A DNA stretch of 64,000 bases from positions 1 to 64,000 of the forward strand of contig NZ_RBZY01000003.1 of the NCBI RefSeq assembly GCF_004022425.1, read 5' to 3'. The stretch's first letter is position 1. Every line of letters starts with the position of its first letter. Both the position numbers and the translations under genes were made by a program. The DNA comes from Microbacterium enclense (GTDB lineage Bacteria; Actinomycetota; Actinomycetes; Actinomycetales; Microbacteriaceae). Below, piece after piece: positions 46,710 through 55,796 of this stretch. The notes beneath the pieces were generated by a model that ran no database searches, was not told the origin of the DNA, and saw nothing but the letters and a program-made list of their open reading frames with translations.

Positions 46710-48544
46710 TGGACCAGTCGGAATCCGAACTCAGGCCCGTCGGCGAGTTGAGCGACCCGCAGAGTGCGACCATCCGCGTCGAGCGGGGAGGTCAAGTTCT
46801 CGAATAGGAAGTTGGCAAGCGGGTCGATAATCGAATCGGAGAGAGCAGCGAGCACGCCGCGACCGCCAGCCGTGCGGTCCATCGTCGACACGACCGCGCG
46901 GAGCGCCCGAACCTCGTCGTCGAACCTGATGTCGCTGATTCCCCACTTCTCCTGGAGGCGGAGGCGGAGCGGCGTGAGCTTCGAGCGAGCTATCTCGACG
47001 AGGAAGTCGTCGTTGTCGATGAAGTCGAATGGGATGATGTTGGCTTCCCCGATTCGTCCGAGCAGCTCCGGCCGGTGAAGGTGCTCCACGAAGTGATCCC
47101 GCACGCGCTCGATGAACTCGTCTCGGACGTTCGGCGAGTGACGGTCCACTTCCGCGGCCCCGATGTTCGACGTGAAGACGATGAACGTGTCGGCGAACTG
47201 CACAGTCTCACCACGGCCGTCAGTCAGTCTTCCGTCTTCGAGGATTTGCAAGAACTTGTCGAGGATTCTCCCGTGAGCCTTCTCAATCTCGTCGAATAGG
47301 AGGACGGCGAACGGCCTCTTCTTGATGGCGTTGGTGAGTTGCCCGCCTTCCTCGAACCCGACATATCCGGGCGGTGCTCCGACCAGACGCTGGTCGGCAT
47401 GCTCGTGGTTGTACTCCGACATGTCGAAGCGAATGCACGCGGCTTCATCGCCGAACAGGAACTGGGCGAGTGACTTCGCAAGCTCGGTCTTCCCGACGCC
47501 GGTAGGGCCAACGAAGAAGAGGACGCCCTTGGGCGTGCGTTGCTTCCGCGAATGCTGAAGGCCCGAGAGTCCGGTGTAGGCCCGGATCAGCACCTTGTTC
47601 ACCGCCTCGATTGCCCGATCCTGGCCCTTTACGCGCTCTCCAAGCGTTTGAGTGGTCGTTCGGAGCTTGTCTCGATTCAGTTGCTCCCACGGACTTGTGT
47701 GCTCGCCGAACTTGTAGAGGCTGACCAGTGACTCTGAACTGAGACCTCGCTCGATGTTCGAAAGGGCTGCGATGTTGTGGATGTCCTTGACCGTGAGCCC
47801 GTCAAGCGCATCGACGAGATCCGTGAGGCCGCGCGTGTTCGGGCTGATGGGTGTGCTGATCTGGAGCGCCGAGCCTAGACCCAGGATCGCTTCCTCGCGT
47901 TGCTCGCGGTTAGGCAACGGAATGGAGACGGTTGCCCAATCCGGGTTGTTCACATAGAGGGCTGGCGGGAGGACGGCGAGGCCGCTGCACACCAGCACGA
48001 TCACGGGCGGCCTCGATATCGCCGTCGTGCTTGCGAGGGGGACGTCGCGCGTCGCCTTGCCGAGCAGCGTCAGCCAATCACGCTCAGCCGCGGGCAGGCT
48101 GTTCGGGTCGCCAAACATGTACTCGGTCCAGTCGAGGACGAAGGCCGGAGGCTCCGCAGTCTCGGACTTGACCGATGCTGCGACGACGTTGAGGAATTCG
48201 ACGGGATCGGTGGCGATCCGGCCTGCCGGAGCACGTTCGGGCCGGGGTCCGGCGTCATATGCCTCCCCTTCCTGTGTGGGCTGTGACGGAGTGGCAGCAG
48301 AGACAACGTCACGCCACTGTGCGGGGGAGACGCCCTGTACACCGTTGACACGATCCCAGAGGACCACCTGCCGGTAGCCAGCGGACTTCAATACATCAAC
48401 GGTCGCGTCGAGCACGCTCACCGGACCTCGACGCCCTTGCGGGTCGCGGGTGATGTCACGCACATTCCCGAACAGGACCACTCCGCGTCGCACGCGGATC
48501 TCTCGGCTCAGTGCCGAGTGCCACGGTGTCGCCTTGATGCTCAT
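46706..48544 (-). CDS. ClpB-like AAA+ unfoldase with degenerate first ATPase domain (cassette gene 4)
   Basis: 612 residues. Residues 1-270 look like an AAA domain without a usable Walker A (start EIRVRRGVVLFGNVRDI; PAFVLDWTEYM, VIVLVCSGLAVLP). The second domain is a clear ClpA/B-type D2: Walker A GPTGVGKTELAKS (about 346), substrate loop GYVGFEEGG, Walker B LLFDEIEKAH (about 416-422), sensor IVFTSNIGA and GGRGV. No ClpP-binding loop is obvious, so it probably remodels rather than feeds a protease. It overlaps genes on both sides by 4 bases. Confidence 0.88.
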   Translation of the reverse strand: MSIKATPWHSALSREIRVRRGVVLFGNVRDITRDPQGRRGPVSVLDATVDVLKSAGYRQVVLWDRVNGVQGVSPAQWRDVVSAATPSQPTQEGEAYDAGPRPERAPAGRIATDPVEFLNVVAASVKSETAEPPAFVLDWTEYMFGDPNSLPAAERDWLTLLGKATRDVPLASTTAISRPPVIVLVCSGLAVLPPALYVNNPDWATVSIPLPNREQREEAILGLGSALQISTPISPNTRGLTDLVDALDGLTVKDIHNIAALSNIERGLSSESLVSLYKFGEHTSPWEQLNRDKLRTTTQTLGERVKGQDRAIEAVNKVLIRAYTGLSGLQHSRKQRTPKGVLFFVGPTGVGKTELAKSLAQFLFGDEAACIRFDMSEYNHEHADQRLVGAPPGYVGFEEGGQLTNAIKKRPFAVLLFDEIEKAHGRILDKFLQILEDGRLTDGRGETVQFADTFIVFTSNIGAAEVDRHSPNVRDEFIERVRDHFVEHLHRPELLGRIGEANIIPFDFIDNDDFLVEIARSKLTPLRLRLQEKWGISDIRFDDEVRALRAVVSTMDRTAGGRGVLAALSDSIIDPLANFLFENLTSPLDADGRTLRVAQLADGPEFGFRLVQ

Positions 48545-49665
48545 GCCCGATTCGTCCTTCCCGGCTGTGGCCTGGCAGTCGCATCCTGGTCGTCAGGATT
48601 GCGCCATGCGACAACTTCCTCGGTGAGCTGGATTCCGTACACCTCCTGAAGCGCAGGAACTACCGCGTCAATGTCGGCATCGCAGGAAGATCCCTTGTAA
48701 CCGGAGAAGTCATACTCAAGTTTCCCGTCAAGCGAGAGGCTGAAGGTGGCGCTTGAGCCGCTAGCCCTGGTGCCGACCACGACGACTTCATTGCTGTCCG
48801 GGGAGAGCTGGATGAGTCGAGGGTTCTCGACCCGGAAACCCGCGTCTTCGAGGGCGTTCATGACACCTCGAACTGCCTCGCGCCGCGAGTCCTCGGCATC
48901 TTCGAGTGCAGGGGAGTCGTCACCCTGCGGCGTGGCCACGTCGAGTCTCGGCTCGGGCGCCTCGGCGGAAAGCTCCTGCTGCATCTCTTCGACTTCAGCC
49001 TCACTGCGTCGAAGGGCAGCGACCTCGGACTCGGCTCTGCTACGCAGCTCCGTCAAGGCGGAAACAACGTCTGCTGACGATCTCGGGCCGGCCTCGGTGT
49101 CGAGCGACTGACGGAGCGCGGCGAGTTCGGTGTAGACGAGATCCCGAGATACGAAATCCGTCCACTGGTCGAGCGACTCTCGCCAGGCCGTCTCCGCCGC
49201 GCTCTCCGCGGGCGCAGCGGGTTCAGCTCGTGCGAAGGTGGGCGAGGGCTCGGATGTGCTTGTCGCGTCGTGGCTCCCATACGCCGCGGCACGGCTCTCG
49301 CCCCGCTTCCGGCGTGCTTCTCGAGGGAGGGGCCCGACAAGTGGGCCAATGGACTGACTCAACGATTTTGCGCGTGCGGGGTCGGTCTTGCCCAGCTCTC
49401 TGGCGCGCGCGATCATCCCCTCGATGGTCGCGAAGTCCTCGCCGACGTAGGCGTCGAGGCCCTGATCCCGGATGTCATCCAAGATGGTCTGGTAGCGGTC
49501 CAGGTGCTGCCCAGTGAATGCAGCCGAGCGCGCCGCCCACTCGGCATGTCGGCGCTCCGCCTCGGCACGCCTGACGGCTTCGCTCGCCGCACGCTGGGCT
49601 GCTCGTGCGGCGAGCGCGGCTGCGTCCAGTGCACGCGAATAGTTGAATGACGCCCGGCGGCTCAC
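48541..49665 (-). CDS. Coiled-coil protein with C-terminal alpha/beta domain (cassette gene 3)
   Basis: 374 residues from GTG 49665, preceded by AAGGAGGG at good spacing. The start overlaps the PIN gene stop by 4 bases (GTGA). Residues 1-60 are an Ala/Arg/Glu coiled coil (AALAARAAQRAASEAVRRAEAER is typical), then a helical region and a second coiled coil (about 190-245). The last 100 residues form a compact domain (VMNALEDAGFRVENPRLIQL, SSATFSLSLDGKLEYDFSGY). No known family. It could be an adaptor or sensor bridging the unfoldase and the helicase/nuclease. Confidence 0.7.
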   Translation of the reverse strand: MSRRASFNYSRALDAAALAARAAQRAASEAVRRAEAERRHAEWAARSAAFTGQHLDRYQTILDDIRDQGLDAYVGEDFATIEGMIARARELGKTDPARAKSLSQSIGPLVGPLPREARRKRGESRAAAYGSHDATSTSEPSPTFARAEPAAPAESAAETAWRESLDQWTDFVSRDLVYTELAALRQSLDTEAGPRSSADVVSALTELRSRAESEVAALRRSEAEVEEMQQELSAEAPEPRLDVATPQGDDSPALEDAEDSRREAVRGVMNALEDAGFRVENPRLIQLSPDSNEVVVVGTRASGSSATFSLSLDGKLEYDFSGYKGSSCDADIDAVVPALQEVYGIQLTEEVVAWRNPDDQDATARPQPGRTNRA

Positions 49666-51989
49666 TGGCGTTCCCTCCTTGCCTCTCGAATCTCTGGCCA
49701 TCCTTTCGCCGATACGCCGGTTGCCTGCGCTTTGGCACGCAGGTTGTTATCCCGCGTGACGAGTACGACATTCCCTCTGCTGTAGGCAATCGCGACGGAG
49801 AGGATCTGATTGTCCGGTTCGTCGATTGTTCCAAGATCGGGAGGGATCAGCGCGGGGCGACCCGACTCGAATCGAAGGGTGCTGAGCTGGCGGACATCAT
49901 CAATCGCGCGGTGAGCCGCACGAGCACGTCTGGCGGTGTCTTCATTCGCGCTCCGCTTTAGGCCGTCGAGTTCTTGGATAACACGATTCGGAATGACGCC
50001 GACTTGGCCCGCCCGGAGATCGCGGAGGCCCTCGGGCTCATCGAGGAGTGAGTTCGAGTCGAACACTAAGGCACCTTGTCCGGGCGCGAGTGCGGATGCC
50101 ATGTTCGACGTTGCCGTCTCACGCCACTTCAGCACGTCTGCACGAAGCGATACCAAGCCGTCCGGCAGTTTCCCGTCGACCAGCCGCGCCAGGTTCGGAT
50201 CTTCCACCGCATGGAGCCAGCGTTCGGCCGCGTTCAGCGCGGTTCCCACCGAGCCAGCGGCCACGCGTCCGACCGACTCTTGCGCGAACGTCGCGTTCTG
50301 GCGTCCGAGCGTGGCGTCAAGCTCGACCTGAGCGGCGGCGTAGTTGGCGATTGTCTGCAATGCAGCATGGTCTGGAACGCCGAGGTCAGTCGACGGGTCG
50401 CGCCACAGGTCAGATAGCAGAGTGGTCAGAACTTCGGTGCTGAAAAGATGCGGTGGGAGCGATCCAGCCAGACGGCTAAGCCGGAGTACCTCGCGCACCT
50501 CGATTGCGCTGCGCGGTTGCGCGAGGCGAGTCACGAGAGGCGACAACACCGCTGCGAGCGGTGCATTCGTGCCGAGCGCACCTTGGAGCGTCCGGGTCCA
50601 CTCGCTGAGAACGTCGATACTGACGGGCCGGCTTGCGGTCGCCGAGGAGATGAGCGCGGAAACGTCACCCAGGAGCGCCGCAACGCGAGACTCTACGAAC
50701 GAGGGTGCAGCTTCGTGGGCAGCAAGAACGAAGTCGCGCGAAAGATCAAGCACTTCATCAAGGGGTCGTCCCGCAACGCGCGAAGCCAATGCCTGCGCTG
50801 GGCGAGGTGAGAACCATGCCAGGGGGAGGGCAGCGATGGAGGGATCGTCGGATTGCGCAAGTTCGACTGCGAGTGCATCGCTGATGGCATCCCAGGCGGG
50901 TCCGGCGGTCTCCGCGTCGAGTTCGATCTGGACCGGCGCAAAAACTTGCTGCCCGCCCCAGGTGAGTGGAAGCTCCCCGACCTTTCGGCAAGCAACTCCG
51001 CGACCGTCTCTGACCGTCACGCTTTCAAGATCGGCGGGCCAGCCTGTGGACAGGGGAGCGCCGAGGGTGCGTTCGGAGTCGCCTTCTGAGAGCCAGGATG
51101 CGCTCGCGTGCTCAGCATCGAGCTGAATCCGAACCGTCAGATCGGGAAGTTCAACCGTCCTCGCGCCAATCCCGTGAACGGGGTCGGCGAGAACAAGGCT
51201 TGTGATGTTGTGGGAGAACTCGGAGGGGAACGCCGAGCCGCTGCGCGAAGTTCTGTTGACCACACTGTCGAGAATCGTCGTCTGCACGAGGGTTGGCTCC
51301 AGCCGAGCAAGCCAGCCGGTCGCGGCCTTGTTGCCTGCGACGTGAAGCGAGAGGTAGCCCTCGGGAGTCACGACCAGTTCGACATCGAGGATCAGCCAGT
51401 TCACCGTCTCGTCTACGTCGACCTCGACAGTCACGACGCGCGACTCTCCTCTGAGGAACCTCGGCGGCCGCTCCGCGAGAGTAGCGCGAACAAGAGAAGA
51501 GGGGTCGCGCGGAGAGAGCGTGTGAGCATCAAAAGCAAGGGCTGGTGGCGATGCAACCAGCCTGCTCGGTCGTTCACTCGACAACGAGTTCGACCAGGGC
51601 AGGTAGTAGAACTCTGCGGCATCTCTTGCCAGATTGCTCGGGAGGGTGTTGCGGTTGTAGAACTCCTGTCCTGCGGTGGAGAGGGTGAGCGTCCGAATCG
51701 GTTGGTCGAGCACCGACACGCCAGTTCCTGCCTCCGTGCTATGGATGATCCCGAGTCGCAGGAGTTCGGTGGCGCTGCTCTCAAGGAGGCGTGGAACGCC
51801 GCTCGCGCCGAGGTGCTCCTCGAACGCCGCACGCAGCGTTGCAGCACCTACTTCGGGGTTCTCGATGCCTCGGCGGCTCAGTCGCATAATCATGCGCTCG
51901 AAGGCTGTGGGCTTGCGAATGACGCTGTGCTCCACCGACGCCTGGAGCCAGAAGATCGGAACCCCGATATGGAGGGTGGTGAGCTTCAT
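49662..51989 (-). CDS. Large protein with C-terminal PIN nuclease domain (cassette gene 2)
   Basis: 775 residues. The first ~630 residues are of unknown type: an N-terminal winged-helix-like part (FERMIMRLSRRGIENPEVGA, LLRLGIIHS), a beta-rich middle and helices. The last ~135 residues are a PIN domain with four acidic positions: ALVFDSNSLLDEP (about 643), VIQELDGLKRS (about 668), EPDNQILSVA (about 726) and VLVTRDNNLRAKA (about 746). This form resembles PIN domains of PhoH-linked and eukaryotic Swt1/SMG6 RNases. RNase activity is likely from the family. It is coupled to the helicase by TGATG. Confidence 0.82.
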   Translation of the reverse strand: MKLTTLHIGVPIFWLQASVEHSVIRKPTAFERMIMRLSRRGIENPEVGAATLRAAFEEHLGASGVPRLLESSATELLRLGIIHSTEAGTGVSVLDQPIRTLTLSTAGQEFYNRNTLPSNLARDAAEFYYLPWSNSLSSERPSRLVASPPALAFDAHTLSPRDPSSLVRATLAERPPRFLRGESRVVTVEVDVDETVNWLILDVELVVTPEGYLSLHVAGNKAATGWLARLEPTLVQTTILDSVVNRTSRSGSAFPSEFSHNITSLVLADPVHGIGARTVELPDLTVRIQLDAEHASASWLSEGDSERTLGAPLSTGWPADLESVTVRDGRGVACRKVGELPLTWGGQQVFAPVQIELDAETAGPAWDAISDALAVELAQSDDPSIAALPLAWFSPRPAQALASRVAGRPLDEVLDLSRDFVLAAHEAAPSFVESRVAALLGDVSALISSATASRPVSIDVLSEWTRTLQGALGTNAPLAAVLSPLVTRLAQPRSAIEVREVLRLSRLAGSLPPHLFSTEVLTTLLSDLWRDPSTDLGVPDHAALQTIANYAAAQVELDATLGRQNATFAQESVGRVAAGSVGTALNAAERWLHAVEDPNLARLVDGKLPDGLVSLRADVLKWRETATSNMASALAPGQGALVFDSNSLLDEPEGLRDLRAGQVGVIPNRVIQELDGLKRSANEDTARRARAAHRAIDDVRQLSTLRFESGRPALIPPDLGTIDEPDNQILSVAIAYSRGNVVLVTRDNNLRAKAQATGVSAKGWPEIREARRERQ

Positions 51990-54900
51990 CAGCGTTGCCT
52001 CGTTTCGGGCGAGATCAGTTCGCCGAGCGCGCTCGCTTGCTTCATCGCACCTCTGCGTTCGACCATGTCCGTGATCTCGCGGTACACGGGAATGATGCTG
52101 GGGGTGCCGGTCGCGTCCATCGGGGGCAGCTCAACCTGATATGGAGTGAAAGTGTCGAGCGCACCGAAGACCACAAGCAGTTCCTGCGCGCGAGAGAAGG
52201 CGACATTGATGTACTCGAATCGAGCGACGTTGGCTCGGGAGCTTCGCCGACGGGCGGGTGCGCCATTCCCGAAGTTGCGCACCATGCTGACCAGGATGAT
52301 TGGCTTCTCCTTGCCCTGGTACTTCACGACGGTGTTTAGCTCGTACTTGATCGCCCTGAACGGACGATCCTTCGTCTCTCGATTGATCTCTTGACGAATG
52401 GCGCGAACTTGCGCCTGGTACATCGAGACGATTCCGACTTCCTTCCGTTCACCGGAGCGGGTCGAGGCGGAAACGAGGGCATCGTCGATGTCTCGGAGCA
52501 TCCGAACGATGAGCCGCGCTTCGAGTTCGTTCGTGCGCTCCTGCCCCGATCCCGGCCTTGGTTCGACCCAGGCGGTTCCCCGGTCATCGTCTGTGGTGTC
52601 GACCCAGACCATGTGCTGCTCAGGGCTTATCACGGGGAGATCACCGCGTCCACGGATAGTGAGCCCGTGTGCACGCGCCGTGTCGGGGTCGGCGATCCCT
52701 GAGGTGAGTTGGCCCTCGTAGAAGCGATTGACCGAATCCATGATGTCGGGGTGCATCCGGTGCTGTACGGTCAGGCGCTGCTTGATCGACTCGTCGGCAC
52801 GTTCGAAGTGAGTGCGGAACAGCGATGCCGTGACGAACTTCTCGTACTTCTTGAGGTTGTCAGGTGTCAGCGCGACTTCGGCAGGAACGTCGTCGTCCGA
52901 TTCTTCCGGCAGTCCTTCGGCGTCCTGGCCCTCCCGAAACATGGGAGGTAGCTGGCGATGGTCGCCGACCAGCGCAGACCGTCGGGCTCGCATCAGAGGA
53001 AGGAGTAGTTCGAGCGGGGTTGCCTTGCTCACCTCGTCAACTACTGCGAGATCGAAGCTCGTCAGGCCCGGATCGTCTAGCGTGGCCGGGTTCTCGTTGC
53101 AGGTAACCCCAACGACGTTGCACTCTGCGAGCCACACGTCGCCGATGGCTTCCCAATCTCGGCTGGCGACGGTCTCGTCAGACAGATCAGCAATCCACTC
53201 GTCCTGGATGTCACCCCACGCCTCGCTCTCGGCAGACAAGCGGGTCGCCCGCTCGATCTTGCCGGATAGTCGTGACTCGCCTTCTTGTCGCGCCTGGTCG
53301 AGCGCGGCTGCTGTCCTCGGCAACTTGTCGACGACGATCCCGAGCGACTGAGCGAACGGGGACGTGAGCAGCGACTCGGCTTCCGAAAGCGCCAGCTCGC
53401 GCCGACGCTGGGCGTCGACGCTTGCTGAGTGCGCCTGCTCCCGAGCAGTGCGGGACTCGTCAATCGGGGGGATCGAAGCGGCAAGAGACGACGTGGATTC
53501 GAGCAGATCTCGGGCGGCGCTCATCCGTGCAGACCTCTTGAATCGCGCCAGCAGACCCTTCGGCGGCTCATCAAAGACTGAGGTAGCACCAGGGAAGAAC
53601 CGAGCCAGGGTCCGCACATCGGGGGCGTTGGTGGATGTATCGGAGGTGAGGCCCTCCAGCTCGGCCTGGAGGCGCTGATAGTCCTCCACGGCCGCGCTGT
53701 CGACCTTCATCTTCTCCAGGACGTCTGCGAGCTGCGCTTCGAGCTCCCGTCGGCGCTCGGACTTGGGAGTGGCGCTAGGTGCTGGCTTGTCCTCAACCAC
53801 AGAGCGTGCATACTCCCGCGCAACTGGGACCGCAGTGCGCAGACGACCGAGCCACTGATCGAGTTCTTCGAGTTGCAGGCGATCAAGCGCGGCCTCGCCG
53901 AGCGATGGAACCGGGACTCCGGTCGCTCCGAGTGCTCGGACTTGATCGGCATAGGTCACGACAAGCGCGTCGTAGCCTTCCACCGCTGCCGAGTGAGATG
54001 CCTCGGCAGCCGTGAGCGATTCGAGCAGCTGCGTGGACTTCGCACGAAAGCTTGTGAGCTGCGCTACGAACTGCTGCTCGTGGGCGGCGTCATCGCGGCG
54101 CTGCTGGATTTCCGCGCTCAGGGCACGGTAGTAGCGTCCCAGCGCCTTCTCATTCAGAAACTCTTGGCCTTCATCGCTGAGTCGGTCTTCGTTTCTCGTC
54201 AGGCGAACGGCGCGAATAGAGGGATGCAAGGGGAGCCGACTCAATGCGTTGTCGACGGCCGTGTGGGTTTGCGACGCGACGAGAACGGTCTCATCGCGCG
54301 CAACGACTTGAGCGATCGCTTCTGCGATGACGGTGGTCTTGCCGGTGCCCGGTGGACCTTGGATCAGGCAGAGATCCGGCGCCGAAAGCACCTTCTGGAC
54401 TGCGAGCTTCTGTGCGTCATTCAGGGTCTGGTTGTGCCATCGCTCGACATCGGCGAGCGAAGCCGGTCGGCGCGCTTCAGCTGCGTCGAACATGTATCGA
54501 GCCAGGTACGGCGAGAAGCCGCCCTGGTCGCTGAGGTCTCGGAGTGCTCGGTCTTGACGGTTGACCTGCGACATGTCCTGTACGGCGCTCTGAACGATGA
54601 AGCCCGCCTCCGGGATGCGATCAAGCGCCTTGCGCGCCGCGGCCTCCGGGTCATCGCTTCGCTCGATTCTGGCAAGCGCATCGTCAGAGAACGCGAACGT
54701 GAAGTCTGTGGTTACTGCGCTGTCCCAGGGGGTGTCTAGGACCGCCGAGTCGGCGGCGGTGATCCTCGGGCGCACTCGCCTTGCACTGCCGAGTTCGCTT
54801 CCGCGAGGCTCCCGACCTTCGCTCGGGAGCTGAAACTGCCACTCGTCCTCACTGACGGAAACATCGAAGGCAGCTAGAGCATCGCTCTGCGAGAGCCGCC

Positions 54901-55702
54901 GGATTGCCTGGCTGAGTGCCTCCTCATTGTCACCGATGATTCGGAAGGTGACAGAGCGGTGATCCTCGCCTGCGTGACGCGACTCGTACCGAACTGCGGT
55001 GCGGTTCGCTTGGATGAGTCGACGCTTCCACTCCAAGAACGCGCTCCAGTCCTGCAACCGCACGGCAGTCTCGGACGAGATCGCTGGGAGTGCTGCGGCG
55101 AGGTCTTCCGTGAGGACGTTGCGCTCCTTTCTGACTCCCGCCACCATTCGGGCCACCTGACGGCAGGTGACGTCGAGCGCGACCTCGAAGTCGCGCGCTT
55201 CGCCCGCAGGCCCGTCGTGGAAGCTGAACACGGTCAGCGTCGGATTCCTATTTCCGTAGGAACGCTGCGTCTCCCGGTCTGTGCCCGATAGGTTCCAGCT
55301 CGCTTTGGCGACGAGCGAGATACCCTTCGGCAGCGGCCAGTTGGGGCGTGCATCGCCAGATAGACGGATCGACACGTTGATGCTCACTGAGCGGCTCCCG
55401 CTCGGGAACGTGAGCTTGGCAAGCGCGAGATGAGCTGGGAGCAGATCCGCGAACATTGCGTCCATCAGGAACTGCTCGACACTCTTGCTTTCGGTTCGCG
55501 CGGCGTCGGCGAGGGATGGATACCGCCGAACGAGACCGTCACAGGAGTTGCGGAGTTGCCGACGGGCCCAATCCCATCGGTCACCCGGAAGCTCGACGTA
55601 GAGGTTACCGCTCCGCACGCGTTGCTCTGACGGGTGAATCGCGGATGGTTGGCCCGCAGGAGGTGTGTCAGTTTCGGTTCCAGGCAGGACGTCGCTGCTC
55701 AT
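51989..55702 (-). CDS. UPF1/DNA2-like SF1 helicase with coiled-coil insertion (cassette gene 1)
   Basis: 1,237 residues from ATG 55702, with AGGAAGG six bases upstream; ATG 55708 is too close to that site. Residues 1-420 are of unknown fold. The SF1B core begins with Walker A QGPPGTGKTTVIAEAI (about 449-456) and is split by a long coiled coil (about 530-830). Then come motif II VVDEVSKATPLELLLPL (about 887), motif III LVGDHRQLPPM and motif VI NVAFSRAQELLVVFG (about 1170). Such helicases act on RNA or DNA. It is first in the cassette, and the order suggests helicase and nuclease are made in step. Confidence 0.9.
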   Translation of the reverse strand: MSSDVLPGTETDTPPAGQPSAIHPSEQRVRSGNLYVELPGDRWDWARRQLRNSCDGLVRRYPSLADAARTESKSVEQFLMDAMFADLLPAHLALAKLTFPSGSRSVSINVSIRLSGDARPNWPLPKGISLVAKASWNLSGTDRETQRSYGNRNPTLTVFSFHDGPAGEARDFEVALDVTCRQVARMVAGVRKERNVLTEDLAAALPAISSETAVRLQDWSAFLEWKRRLIQANRTAVRYESRHAGEDHRSVTFRIIGDNEEALSQAIRRLSQSDALAAFDVSVSEDEWQFQLPSEGREPRGSELGSARRVRPRITAADSAVLDTPWDSAVTTDFTFAFSDDALARIERSDDPEAAARKALDRIPEAGFIVQSAVQDMSQVNRQDRALRDLSDQGGFSPYLARYMFDAAEARRPASLADVERWHNQTLNDAQKLAVQKVLSAPDLCLIQGPPGTGKTTVIAEAIAQVVARDETVLVASQTHTAVDNALSRLPLHPSIRAVRLTRNEDRLSDEGQEFLNEKALGRYYRALSAEIQQRRDDAAHEQQFVAQLTSFRAKSTQLLESLTAAEASHSAAVEGYDALVVTYADQVRALGATGVPVPSLGEAALDRLQLEELDQWLGRLRTAVPVAREYARSVVEDKPAPSATPKSERRRELEAQLADVLEKMKVDSAAVEDYQRLQAELEGLTSDTSTNAPDVRTLARFFPGATSVFDEPPKGLLARFKRSARMSAARDLLESTSSLAASIPPIDESRTAREQAHSASVDAQRRRELALSEAESLLTSPFAQSLGIVVDKLPRTAAALDQARQEGESRLSGKIERATRLSAESEAWGDIQDEWIADLSDETVASRDWEAIGDVWLAECNVVGVTCNENPATLDDPGLTSFDLAVVDEVSKATPLELLLPLMRARRSALVGDHRQLPPMFREGQDAEGLPEESDDDVPAEVALTPDNLKKYEKFVTASLFRTHFERADESIKQRLTVQHRMHPDIMDSVNRFYEGQLTSGIADPDTARAHGLTIRGRGDLPVISPEQHMVWVDTTDDDRGTAWVEPRPGSGQERTNELEARLIVRMLRDIDDALVSASTRSGERKEVGIVSMYQAQVRAIRQEINRETKDRPFRAIKYELNTVVKYQGKEKPIILVSMVRNFGNGAPARRRSSRANVARFEYINVAFSRAQELLVVFGALDTFTPYQVELPPMDATGTPSIIPVYREITDMVERRGAMKQASALGELISPETRQR

Positions 55703-55746
55703 CGCCATCCTTCCTGTTGTGCGCAATCCACTGTATCGACGGCCAG

Positions 55747-55771
55747 GGACAGCGCGGCTCGGACGCTGTCC
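55747..55771. repeat. Hairpin at the upstream edge of the cargo cassette
   Basis: GGACAGCG (55747-55754) pairs perfectly with CGCTGTCC (55764-55771). It lies in the 94-base gap between DUF6112 copy 2 and the helicase gene. It could end transfer-operon transcription or be a regulatory site. A leftward TACAGT about 20 bases before the ribosome site is a weak -10 candidate for a cassette promoter. Confidence 0.35.
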
Positions 55772-55796
55772 TCGCCCCCCGAATTGCGACGATGGC

